From Candidatus Gastranaerophilales bacterium (GTDB lineage Bacteria > Cyanobacteriota > Vampirovibrionia > Gastranaerophilales > Gastranaerophilaceae), in assembly GCA_944327215.1 (NCBI GenBank), contig CALVGY010000005.1:1-32310 (forward strand): DNA of 32,310 nt. Direction: 5' to 3'. The notes below the pieces were generated by a model. The model made no database searches. It had not been told where the DNA came from and saw nothing but the letters and a program-made list of their open reading frames with translations. Shown here piece by piece: positions 23,643 through 31,451 of this stretch. Within the stretch, counting starts at the first letter, position 1, and every line of letters starts with the position of its first letter. The position numbers and the translations under genes are program-made.

Positions 23643-24593
23643 ATGGCAATTTTAGAAGTGAAAAATTTGAATTTGGGCTTTAATTTTGAAAGCGGTTTCA
23701 GACAAGCGTTATTTGACGTTTCATTTTCTTTGGAAAAAGGTAAAATGCACTCACTTGTCGGCGAATCCGGATGCGGCAAAACTATCAGCGCAATGAGTAT
23801 TTTAAGATTGTTACCCAAAACTGCACAAATCACATCGGGAGAAATTATTTATAATAAAGAAAATTTACTAAACCTTCCACTCAAAACAATGCAAAAAATT
23901 AGAGGATCTAAAATTGCACTAATACCACAAGATCCAATGACTTCTTTAAACCCTTTATACACAGTAGGCGATCAACTTTTAGAAGTTATAAAAATACATC
24001 AAGGATTAAAAGGCAAAGAAGCTTCTCAAAAAGCGATAGAAGCTTTAGACTCTGTACAAATTCCTTGTGCTAAAGAAAGAATGAAAGCATATCCGCATGA
24101 ATTTTCAGGCGGTATGAAACAACGTGCAATAATTGCAATGGCCCTTGCTTGCAATGCAGAAATCCTAATTGCAGATGAACCTACAACTGCCCTTGATGTA
24201 ACAATTCAGGCGCAAATTATGAATTTGCTTGATGAAATTAGGAGAACCAAAAATACTTCAATTCTTCTAATAACTCACGATTTAGCTCTCGTAGGGGAAA
24301 ACTCAGATTATGTATCCGTAATGTACGCAGGCAGAATTGTAGAAACCGCACCGTGCAAAGAATTTTTTGCAAATCCAAAACATCCATATTCAATAGCACT
24401 TTTGCGTTCACTACCATCTAATAAAGATGCCAAACTTGAAACAATACAAGGGCAGCCACCTTCAATACAACAAGATATTTCAGGATGCAGATTTCACCCA
24501 AGATGCAAAAAATGTATTGATATTTGCACAAATAAAGTTCCACTACTGGACAATGTTGGCATTAATCATTATTGTGCCTGCTTTAGAAATTAA
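23643..24593 (+). CDS. oligopeptide/dipeptide-type ABC transporter ATP-binding protein
   Basis: A 316-residue ATPase of the OppD/DppD type. Motifs: Walker A GESGCGKT (40-47), Q-loop Q96 in IPQDPMTSLNP, signature FSGGMKQR (154-161), Walker B ILIADEP (174-180) and switch H212. The C-terminal oligopeptide-transporter extension has C282, C288, C291, C295 and C311 (CRFHPRCKKCIDIC), the cluster that holds an iron-sulfur centre in DppD. No permease or binding protein gene is next to it, so the rest of the transporter lies elsewhere. Its stop overlaps the end of the converging gene by four bases. Confidence 0.9.
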   Translation: MAILEVKNLNLGFNFESGFRQALFDVSFSLEKGKMHSLVGESGCGKTISAMSILRLLPKTAQITSGEIIYNKENLLNLPLKTMQKIRGSKIALIPQDPMTSLNPLYTVGDQLLEVIKIHQGLKGKEASQKAIEALDSVQIPCAKERMKAYPHEFSGGMKQRAIIAMALACNAEILIADEPTTALDVTIQAQIMNLLDEIRRTKNTSILLITHDLALVGENSDYVSVMYAGRIVETAPCKEFFANPKHPYSIALLRSLPSNKDAKLETIQGQPPSIQQDISGCRFHPRCKKCIDICTNKVPLLDNVGINHYCACFRN

Positions 24594-25666
24594 GCACGTC
24601 TAACACTTGATGCTCTGTTGTCTATATCTTTACTTTTGTTACCAGTAATAATTTTTGCAATAATTGCCAATGCAATAAGACTACCGGCAGCAACTATACC
24701 TATAGTTTTCATAGACATTTTTTTAGCTTTATCAAATGCTTGCATCCATTTTTTATTAATGAATAAGTCTTCTGCATTATCATAAAATATTTTATTTAAT
24801 GATTTTTCAGCTTCATCAGGCTTGTCTTTATAAAATTCTTTTACAGTATTTTCGACAAAATCAGTAAACTGACGATATTTTTCCTTGTCACCCATCTCAC
24901 CTATCGGAGTATCAGAACCAAAAAGCATTCTATCAGCACCAACTTTTTCAAGCAATTGTCTGATTGCATTTTTGCTTTCTTCTCCTTTACCATCAAAATC
25001 GGTTAACCAAGAAACATCTACAAACAAGTTTGATTTGCCGCTTTTAACAGAAGATGAAATATCATCAATTGTTCTGGACATCTGATCAGGTTTTGCCATC
25101 AAATCAACATGATATAAAACAACAGGCAATTTAGGATGTTTTTCTGCAAGTTTAATAATATCCGAAGGATCAGATTTGCCATCAGTTATTGAATGGAAAA
25201 CGCAAGGCAAACCTTTTTGCTCTGCAAGAGTTAAATACTCAGAATAAATATCAAAATTATCCTTAACAGACATATTAGTCATTGTCGGATGGAATTTTAG
25301 TCCGTAAAAATTATGTTTTTCAAGCAAATCTTTTACAGTATCTGTATTTTGAGAAATCCCAGGCTGACAAGATAGTAACGGATAAAATGTAACTTTATCA
25401 TTGCCTTGTAACTTTAATATATCATCAGCAACTTTCACTTCTGATGTAAAAAATTTACTCCCCTGAGGATTTAAGCCAGATATAGAGCTTATTAAAACTT
25501 TTTTAACATTATTAGTTTCAACAGTGTCAAGAATATTTTGCGGATAATAATAAGCATCTCTTTGCCACAAACTATCATAATGAGATCCAATATGCCCCTG
25601 AACATCAAACTTCCGTCTTTCACTTGTAAAAGACGGATTATAATATTTTACTGATTGAATTTTCAT
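24590..25666 (-). CDS. amidohydrolase-like TIM-barrel protein with C-terminal membrane anchor
   Basis: A 358-residue protein of the Amidohydrolase_2 superfamily. Candidate metal residues are H25 (FDVQGHIG), H126 (GLKFHPT), H158 (VFHSITD), H186 (LYHVDLM) and D252 (LFGSDTP), with the usual NAEDLF near the end of the barrel. The DxHxH motif reads D21-V-Q-G-H25, so the first metal His is Gln, which may mean a mononuclear or inactive site. Residues about 321-341 (TIGIVAAGSLIALAIIAKII) form one C-terminal membrane helix followed by a basic tail, and the N-terminus has a short YYNPSFTSERR peptide before the domain. AAAGGAG precedes the ATG. Substrate unknown. Confidence 0.82.
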   Translation of the reverse strand: MKIQSVKYYNPSFTSERRKFDVQGHIGSHYDSLWQRDAYYYPQNILDTVETNNVKKVLISSISGLNPQGSKFFTSEVKVADDILKLQGNDKVTFYPLLSCQPGISQNTDTVKDLLEKHNFYGLKFHPTMTNMSVKDNFDIYSEYLTLAEQKGLPCVFHSITDGKSDPSDIIKLAEKHPKLPVVLYHVDLMAKPDQMSRTIDDISSSVKSGKSNLFVDVSWLTDFDGKGEESKNAIRQLLEKVGADRMLFGSDTPIGEMGDKEKYRQFTDFVENTVKEFYKDKPDEAEKSLNKIFYDNAEDLFINKKWMQAFDKAKKMSMKTIGIVAAGSLIALAIIAKIITGNKSKDIDNRASSVRRA

Positions 25667-25678
25667 AAATTAACTCCT

Positions 25679-26338
25679 TTACATAAAAAACCATAAAATA
25701 ATTTTTGCATATTTTGCTATAAAAACAAGTGCAAAACTAAATATGAAATCATAAATAATTTTTACACCACTTTGTGCAAAAATCCACCCCCACATGAATG
25801 CAGTTCCTTCATGTTTTAACCCTGCAATAAAAAGCATATATAAAATTCCAATAATATGGATAGTCAAAACCCCTACTAACACAGCATGTAACATATTCCT
25901 ATTTGTAAATCCGCTTTTTAAAATTGAACCGGCAAAAAATACAGCAGGAATATATGCAAGAATATAGCCAAAACCATATTCAAAAATATACTTTGGGCCT
26001 CCTCCAAGAGCAAATACAGGTATTATAAATAATCCTGTTAAAATATACAGCAAAATACATGCAATTCCGTATTTTTTTCCTAAAAATGCACCCACAAACA
26101 TTACAACAGGAATTTGTGGAATTAATCTGTAAGTGTGCAGAAAATCACTGATTTGCAAATTCGCACCGGAAAATAATCCTTTTGGAATAATAAAATGAGT
26201 AACATTTAACTGGACAAAAGTGGATAAAACTAATAAAAACGCGCAACACAAAACTAAAAGAATGCTTCCAAATGTAAGTCTTATACCCTCAATTTGTTTT
26301 TTTACAACTCTTATTTTTGGTTTAGCAGCCTTTATCAT
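25679..26338 (-). CDS. bioY: biotin transporter BioY (ECF S component)
   Basis: A 219-residue membrane protein with about six helices matching BioY, the biotin-binding subunit of an energy-coupling factor transporter. The most telling region is RLIPQIPVVMFVGAFLG followed by ILTGLFIIPVFALGGGPKYIF and FGYILAYIPA. It overlaps rimI by four bases (ATGA), so the two are co-translated. No EcfA/EcfT genes are close, so a shared module is expected elsewhere. A biotin uptake role points to biotin dependence or salvage, not proven here. Confidence 0.9.
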   Translation of the reverse strand: MIKAAKPKIRVVKKQIEGIRLTFGSILLVLCCAFLLVLSTFVQLNVTHFIIPKGLFSGANLQISDFLHTYRLIPQIPVVMFVGAFLGKKYGIACILLYILTGLFIIPVFALGGGPKYIFEYGFGYILAYIPAVFFAGSILKSGFTNRNMLHAVLVGVLTIHIIGILYMLFIAGLKHEGTAFMWGWIFAQSGVKIIYDFIFSFALVFIAKYAKIILWFFM

Positions 26339-26856
26339 AAAATATTAATTTTCCCCTTTAACAAACTAAGATTTTTGTCATATCCAGATTTAAATTTATC
26401 GTAAAAAATATTTTCTGTCCACATAATCAATGCATCTTCATTATTATCTTGATAATATCCTTTTCTTGTGCCTAAAGATTTGAAGCTATATTTCTCATAA
26501 AGAGCAATCGCAGGAGTATTGCTGACTCTAACTTCCAGAGTAACATATTTAATCATATCTTTGTAGCATTGATTTAGTAATGTCACAAAAAGCGCCTCAC
26601 CTAAAGACTGTCCTCGATATTCAGGTGCAACAGCAATAGTTGTAACATGGGCCTCTTCCAAAATTTCCCAACATCCAGCATAACCGATTAATTCACCCTT
26701 TTCATTAAATGCACTGAAATACTTTGCAAGCTCATTTGAAAGCTCACTTGCAAATGAATCCTTTGACCAATGATGTTCCCCATAAGCTTTCTCCTCAATC
26801 AGAACAACATCACCAAGATCAGACTTTTGCATAGGTTTAATTCTGGCAGTTAACAT
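26335..26856 (-). CDS. rimI: ribosomal protein bS18 alanine N-acetyltransferase-like GNAT
   Basis: A 173-residue GNAT acetyltransferase, best fitting RimI. The acetyl-CoA loop is RGQSLGEALF (81-90), preceded by VTTIAVAPEY, and the C-terminal part LEVRVSNTPAIALYEKYSF (107-125) is characteristic. A C-terminal extension of about 25 residues follows. The ATG at 26856 has no ribosome site, and TGCTAAAAT (26871-26863) ends exactly six bases before it, suggesting a leaderless mRNA. bioY follows with a four-base overlap. RimI substrate identity is inferred from the family; other N-terminal acetylation targets are possible. Confidence 0.85.
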   Translation of the reverse strand: MLTARIKPMQKSDLGDVVLIEEKAYGEHHWSKDSFASELSNELAKYFSAFNEKGELIGYAGCWEILEEAHVTTIAVAPEYRGQSLGEALFVTLLNQCYKDMIKYVTLEVRVSNTPAIALYEKYSFKSLGTRKGYYQDNNEDALIMWTENIFYDKFKSGYDKNLSLLKGKINIL

Positions 26857-26862
26857 ATTTTG

Positions 26863-26871
26863 ATTTTAGCA
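26863..26871 (-). promoter_or_regulatory. extended -10 promoter of rimI-bioY, leaderless type
   Basis: TGCTAAAAT at 26871-26863 on the minus strand; six bases separate it from the ATG at 26856. No -35 is needed for an extended -10 and none is obvious. Confidence 0.55.
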
Positions 26872-26914
26872 CAGAAAAAGCAAGACCGTTGATTTATTAA
26901 ATTTTGTTTAGCTA

Positions 26915-26943
26915 TTGATTTAGGGAGCTAAATATGGTAAAAT
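26915..26943 (+). promoter_or_regulatory. promoter of the GGDEF gene
   Basis: TTGATT (26915-26920), exact 17-base spacer, extended -10 TGGTAAAAT (26935-26943). Predicted start about 26950, giving a leader of about 113 bases that begins with a palindrome. Confidence 0.65.
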
Positions 26944-26952
26944 TAGGGGGAA

Positions 26953-26974
26953 CATGGGAGTAATTACTCCTATG
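26953..26974. promoter_or_regulatory. palindrome at the 5' end of the GGDEF leader
   Basis: GGAGTAATTACTCC (26957-26970) is a perfect 14-base palindrome, extended by CAT/ATG on either side with one mismatch. It lies at about +4 to +25 of the predicted transcript, so it could be a repressor site or a 5' RNA hairpin. A 12-codon ORF (MGVITPMIFKIP, 26954-26992) starts in it, after AGGGGG at 26945-26950. Confidence 0.5.
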
Positions 26975-27062
26975 ATTTTTAAAATTCCGTAAATTGCTTT
27001 AAATATAAATTTACTGAAAGATAAAAAGTTTAAATAAATTGTGACAGAGGGTAAAAAATAAA

Positions 27063-27935
27063 ATGAAAAATATTGTTGTTTATACAGACAAAAATGAATC
27101 AAAATTGGCAGATGTACTAGCACAAATTGATGATGCAAATGTCAGAATTGAAGGTGCTGAAAATCTTAAAGATTATGAATTACTTAATCCAGGATTAATC
27201 GTAATCGAAAGCGTACCAAACCTTAAAGATGTATTAATGACAACAAAATTCAAAGCTCCTACTTTATTTATCGGAGATGTATTTAAAGGTACAACTGTCC
27301 GTGCTGTTATATTTGATTTTATCAAAACCCCTGTTGACAATGTTGAATTAACTATAAGAGCTAACGCTTTATTAAAATATAAGGAATTAAGAGACAAACT
27401 TAAACTTGTTTCTACAACAGATGAATTAACAGGTCTTCATAACAGAAAATATATGCAAGAAAGACTTGAACAAGAAATTTCACGTGCAAAACGTTACGGA
27501 ACTAAACTTTCTTGTCTTTTATTTGACTTAGACTTTTTCAAAGTTGTAAACGATATTTACGGTTACGAATGGGGTGATGTTCTGCTCCGTTCTATTGCCG
27601 ATAAATTAAAACAACTTATCAGAAAAGAAGATATTTTGACTCGTTACGGAGATGAAGAATTTCTTTTAATCCTTCCAAATACTTCTGAAGAAAATGCATT
27701 CTTATTTGCAGAAAGATTCAGACGAGATATTGAAAAAATGGAATTTATTCCTGCAGGAGAAGAAGAAAGACATCCAATCACTATTTCAGGCGGAATTGCA
27801 ACATACCCTTGCATTGAAAATACTGAAGAAGACGCAAACACTATTATCCGTTATGCGGAACACGCTTTATATAACGCTAAAAAACGCGGCAAAAACAAAA
27901 TTGTTCAATTCTCTCAATTGAACCTTGGAGAATAA
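27063..27935 (+). CDS. receiver-like + GGDEF domain protein with altered signature
   Basis: A 290-residue protein. Residues 1-110 look like a degenerate response-regulator receiver: strands are present, but the acidic pocket and phospho-Asp are not obvious. Residues 117-285 are a GGDEF domain with DELTGLHNRKYM (120-131) and FDLDFFKVVND (154-164). The signature, however, reads RYGDEEF (194-200) instead of RYGGDEF: the second Gly is Asp and the Asp is Glu. GYEWGD replaces the usual GHxxGD. It may therefore not make c-di-GMP, or may bind another nucleotide. GAGGG lies eleven bases before the ATG. The next gene starts three bases after its stop. Confidence 0.88.
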   Translation: MKNIVVYTDKNESKLADVLAQIDDANVRIEGAENLKDYELLNPGLIVIESVPNLKDVLMTTKFKAPTLFIGDVFKGTTVRAVIFDFIKTPVDNVELTIRANALLKYKELRDKLKLVSTTDELTGLHNRKYMQERLEQEISRAKRYGTKLSCLLFDLDFFKVVNDIYGYEWGDVLLRSIADKLKQLIRKEDILTRYGDEEFLLILPNTSEENAFLFAERFRRDIEKMEFIPAGEEERHPITISGGIATYPCIENTEEDANTIIRYAEHALYNAKKRGKNKIVQFSQLNLGE

Positions 27936-27938
27936 ATA

Positions 27939-28598
27939 ATGTATATTAATATCAAGAAATTTCTAACAATAATCAAAAATTTGTTAGATAAATTTTCAAC
28001 AGCTCCTAAAAATTATACGACATTAAACACTAACGCTGAAAAAGATTTATTTTATAAATATATTAAAAATATTAATTGTAAAAATTACTTAGAATTTGGG
28101 GCAGGCGGCTCAACTTTTGATGTGTTAAAAAATACTAATGCTAATGTTTATTCTGTCGAAAGTAGCTTAAGTTGGATTAAACACATGAAATCTTGGAAAT
28201 TTATAAGACAAAATATTTCCAAAGGGAAACTGCATTTTATCTACGCAAATATTGGCAAAACAAAAAAATGGGGTTATCCGATATCTTCTTCTAAACAAGA
28301 GTGTTTTTTAAATTACACACAACTATACACTCAAAAAGTTCCGACACCGTCTATTGTCCTTATTGACGGACGTTTCAGGGTCGCTTGTATTTTAAGCTTA
28401 TTACTAAATATGAATACGAATGATGATTTAGTAATTTTATTTCATGACTTTTGGAACAGAGAGGATTATCATATTGTCCTAAAATATCTTGAAGTTATTG
28501 ATAGAGCAGATTCTTTAGGGGTTTTTAAATTCAAAAAAAATATAAATAAAGACGAAATTTCTCAATTATATGAAAAATATAAATATATCTGCAAATAA
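27939..28598 (+). CDS. SAM-dependent methyltransferase-like protein
   Basis: A 219-residue protein with a Rossmann-type EFGAGGST (52-59) and SVESSLSWI (72-80), then VLIDGRFRVACILSLLL (about 137-153) and LFHDFWNREDY. This arrangement is seen in small methyltransferase-like proteins near surface polysaccharide genes; the reaction is unknown. It is unusually rich in Asn and Lys. GGAG eight bases upstream sets the ATG; it lies three bases after the GGDEF gene and is probably co-transcribed. It converges with the TIGR02757 gene, 11 bases apart, with no visible terminator. Confidence 0.75.
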   Translation: MYINIKKFLTIIKNLLDKFSTAPKNYTTLNTNAEKDLFYKYIKNINCKNYLEFGAGGSTFDVLKNTNANVYSVESSLSWIKHMKSWKFIRQNISKGKLHFIYANIGKTKKWGYPISSSKQECFLNYTQLYTQKVPTPSIVLIDGRFRVACILSLLLNMNTNDDLVILFHDFWNREDYHIVLKYLEVIDRADSLGVFKFKKNINKDEISQLYEKYKYICK

Positions 28599-28609
28599 TA
28601 AAATCATAT

Positions 28610-29362
28610 TTAAGAAAATTTATTATTCACCCCATAACCAAACATTGCAAAATCATATTTGATAGGATCTTCTGGGTCAAATTTGCGTAAATTTTCCGTT
28701 ATTTCAAGAACAGATTTAAAATCGTTTGCATTTCTGTTTAAAAGTCCCATTTCTCTTGAAAGTCTTGCGACATGGGTATCGAGTGGGATTAATAATTCAG
28801 AAGGCTTCATAAACTCCCATACCCCAAAATCAACAGGCCCCTTTCTCACCATCCAACGAAGATACATACACATACGCTTCATAGCGCTTCCTTTTCTTGC
28901 ATCAGGAATCATAAATTTAAAACCCATTGCATTATTATCTTTTGCTCTTGAATAAAAATAATCGGTTATTGGAATAAACATATTTGACTGCACAGGTTTT
29001 TCATAACCGTATTTGAAAAGCTCCTCAAGACTGCTGTTTTTGGAATACAAATGACGCATTATAAGAAAAATTTGAGAAAAATCATCAGGTTTTCCAAAAC
29101 GATAGTTAAAATCTCCTAAAACTTTCGGTTCAAAATTTAAAATAAAATTCAACGGCTCATTTTGAGCTATTTCAAACAGATTATCCAGTTTTTTCAAAAA
29201 AACTTCTCTCCGGCCATAAGCAACCAAAGATGCTATAAATCCGGCGATTTCAATATCTTTTTTTTCAGAAAATCTTTTAGGAATACTTATCGGATCATCT
29301 TTTATAAAATCTATTGTTTCATATTCTTCGGCTAATTTGTCTATTTCAGACTTTGTAATCAT
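28610..29362 (-). CDS. TIGR02757 family protein
   Basis: A 250-residue protein of the conserved TIGR02757/DUF2400 family, whose fold relates to helix-hairpin-helix DNA glycosylases, though no activity is established. Recognised regions are GFIASLVAYGRREVF (about 41-55), MCMYLRWMVRKGPVDFGVW and LIPLDTHVARLSREMGL. The ATG overlaps the tadA stop by four bases, so it is the last gene of the response regulator, kinase, tadA operon. Confidence 0.88.
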   Translation of the reverse strand: MITKSEIDKLAEEYETIDFIKDDPISIPKRFSEKKDIEIAGFIASLVAYGRREVFLKKLDNLFEIAQNEPLNFILNFEPKVLGDFNYRFGKPDDFSQIFLIMRHLYSKNSSLEELFKYGYEKPVQSNMFIPITDYFYSRAKDNNAMGFKFMIPDARKGSAMKRMCMYLRWMVRKGPVDFGVWEFMKPSELLIPLDTHVARLSREMGLLNRNANDFKSVLEITENLRKFDPEDPIKYDFAMFGYGVNNKFS

Positions 29363-29775
29363 CTTAGCTCCTTAAAATAATCTTTTAATATTTTATCACA
29401 TTCATCTTCCATAATCCCGCCATAAACTTTCATCTTGGAATGACAGAGCTTTCTCACATCAATTACAGAACCTAAAGCACCATAATTTTTGTCATAAGAT
29501 CCAAAATAAACCGCCTTTATGCGAGCTGAAACAATAGCCCAAGCACACATAGGACAAGGTTCTAATGTGACATACATCTCACAATCATCCAAACGCCACC
29601 TGCCTAATTTTTGTTCAGCCTCTCGAATTGCTAAAATTTCAGCATGAGCTGTCACATCATTTGTTAACTCTTTTTGGTTAAAAGTTTCAGCGATAACTTC
29701 CCCATCTTTAACTATCAAAGCACCTACAGGGATTTCTCCAGAAGCTTTTTGCGCCAAATATATTGCTCGTTTCAT
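29359..29775 (-). CDS. tadA: tRNA adenosine(34) deaminase TadA
   Basis: TadA converts the wobble adenosine of tRNA-Arg(ACG) to inosine. The 138-residue protein has the zinc/catalytic HAE at 44-46 (TAHAEILA) and the PCPMC motif with C74 and C77, in the order expected for cytidine/deoxycytidylate deaminases, and the family-typical EIPVGALIV near the start. The N-terminus is slightly shorter than usual. It overlaps both neighbours by four bases (ATGA), tying an essential tRNA gene to a two-component operon. Confidence 0.94.
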   Translation of the reverse strand: MKRAIYLAQKASGEIPVGALIVKDGEVIAETFNQKELTNDVTAHAEILAIREAEQKLGRWRLDDCEMYVTLEPCPMCAWAIVSARIKAVYFGSYDKNYGALGSVIDVRKLCHSKMKVYGGIMEDECDKILKDYFKELR

Positions 29776-31448
29776 CCTTCAACCTCTTGAGAATTTGCAC
29801 GCTTTAAAGTTACCTCAACACAAAATCCGCAATTTTCGTCGCTATGAAGTTCAATTTTTCCATTCATAGCCTCAACAAGACCTTTTACAATAAACAATCC
29901 CAAACCTGTTCCTCTTGTCGTTCTTGTTGTGTTGTCATCAAGACGAACAAATTTTTCAAATAATTTTTTCAACTTTTTAGGCGGAATAATATCACAATCA
30001 TTTTTTACAAAAATTTTCACATAATCATCTTTAATTGCTGCATCAACAACAATTTTGGAACCTTCGTTTGCATACTTTGCAGCATTTTCTAACAAATTCA
30101 CAAAAACCTGAAGCAATCTGTCTTTATCACCCAGCACTAACGGAAAATCTTCTCCAATATTAAACACAATTTCCATACCACGCTTGTTTTTAATCAACAC
30201 ACGTGACTCTTCAAGAATTTCCGGAAGCCAAACCTGTTCAATATTTGTACGTAAACGCATTCCCTCGATATCAGGAATAGTCAACAAATCATCAATCAAT
30301 CTTTTTAAACGTTCAGACTGCTCTTTTATAATTCTCAAAGATTTTTGTTTTGTTTCTTCATCAATCACAATATCCTGACGCATAAGCCTTGATGTATAGC
30401 CTTGAATACTGGTTAAAGGCGTTCTTAATTCATGGCTTACAGTATCAATTAAGTTTGAGCGAAACTCATTTAATTCTTTTAATTCCTTATTATTTTTCTT
30501 TAATTGAATATAAGATTTATGAATTTCTGTCGCCATTCTGTTAAATTCAAACGCCAAAAATATAATTTCATGAGGAGTAAAAGCAGTTGTCAAAAGTCTG
30601 ATTTGTCTTTCATAATTACCCTTTGAAATTGCAATAATTCCCTTAAACAGCTGTCTTATATTTATGTAAAGATAATAAGTATAAAGCCCGACAACAAAAA
30701 TAATCGCAAAAGTTGCAGCAAGACAAGATAAAATTATTTTCAAACTATTGTTAGTAATAGCATTTTGAGTAACTTTTTCAGTTGTATTTACAATAATCGT
30801 AATCTTTGGATCATCCTTTGAGAAATAAACAAGAGGCTGGTTTTTTACATCCCCAAAAATTACAGGTTTGTTTTTCTTCAATTTATCAGGAAGCAATGAT
30901 ATCGTTTTTTGGTAAGCATCTTGTGTATAATTATGCTCAGCTATCAAATCTCCATCACCTGACAAAACATAAATCTGTCTTTTATCATCGGCAAGAGAGC
31001 GAAATAGTTCATCTTTCACGGCATCAAGCTTGAACGTTGCAACAAGGTAACGATTCTCTGATATTTGCAGAGGAATTGAAGCATTATTGTTAAACTTATC
31101 TTGCTTCTTTATTGCTTCAAGCCCTTCGCTGTCTGTAATTTCTAAATTTTCACAATCATCAAGCCTATTTTTAACTGATTTTAAATACTGTTCTTTAGCA
31201 CTTTGTGTCGGCAAGTGTTCTAAAGAAAACACTATCTGCTCTAAATTGCTTAATGTAGTCTTATTAAAAAAATCAATTTCATCAGAAACCATATTTGCAA
31301 TCAAAACAGCAGACTCTCGAAGCTGATATCTCATTGACTGCTGGTTAATATTGTTTATGATAAACCCGCTTATTGTCATCGGGATAATAACAGCACAGAC
31401 AAAAACTATAATAATCTGTTCAACAATTTTCAAATGCTTGCCAAACAT
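29772..31448 (-). CDS. membrane sensor histidine kinase with altered G1 box
   Basis: A 558-residue kinase: membrane helix 1 (about 10-33), an extracytoplasmic sensor region (35-233, Cache-like), helix 2 (about 236-260), HAMP (262-315), HisKA with phospho-acceptor H339 in SHELRTPLTSIQGY, and the ATP-binding domain with N box N451/N455. The G1 box, normally DxGxGIP, reads N483-DCDIIPP: the adenine-binding Asp is Asn, as in many cyanobacterial kinases, but the middle Gly is Cys. G2 (RGTGLGL, 512-518) is intact. AAGGAT lies seven bases before the ATG. It follows the response regulator by three bases and overlaps tadA by four. Confidence 0.92.
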   Translation of the reverse strand: MFGKHLKIVEQIIIVFVCAVIIPMTISGFIINNINQQSMRYQLRESAVLIANMVSDEIDFFNKTTLSNLEQIVFSLEHLPTQSAKEQYLKSVKNRLDDCENLEITDSEGLEAIKKQDKFNNNASIPLQISENRYLVATFKLDAVKDELFRSLADDKRQIYVLSGDGDLIAEHNYTQDAYQKTISLLPDKLKKNKPVIFGDVKNQPLVYFSKDDPKITIIVNTTEKVTQNAITNNSLKIILSCLAATFAIIFVVGLYTYYLYINIRQLFKGIIAISKGNYERQIRLLTTAFTPHEIIFLAFEFNRMATEIHKSYIQLKKNNKELKELNEFRSNLIDTVSHELRTPLTSIQGYTSRLMRQDIVIDEETKQKSLRIIKEQSERLKRLIDDLLTIPDIEGMRLRTNIEQVWLPEILEESRVLIKNKRGMEIVFNIGEDFPLVLGDKDRLLQVFVNLLENAAKYANEGSKIVVDAAIKDDYVKIFVKNDCDIIPPKKLKKLFEKFVRLDDNTTRTTRGTGLGLFIVKGLVEAMNGKIELHSDENCGFCVEVTLKRANSQEVEG

Positions 31449-31451
31449 AAA

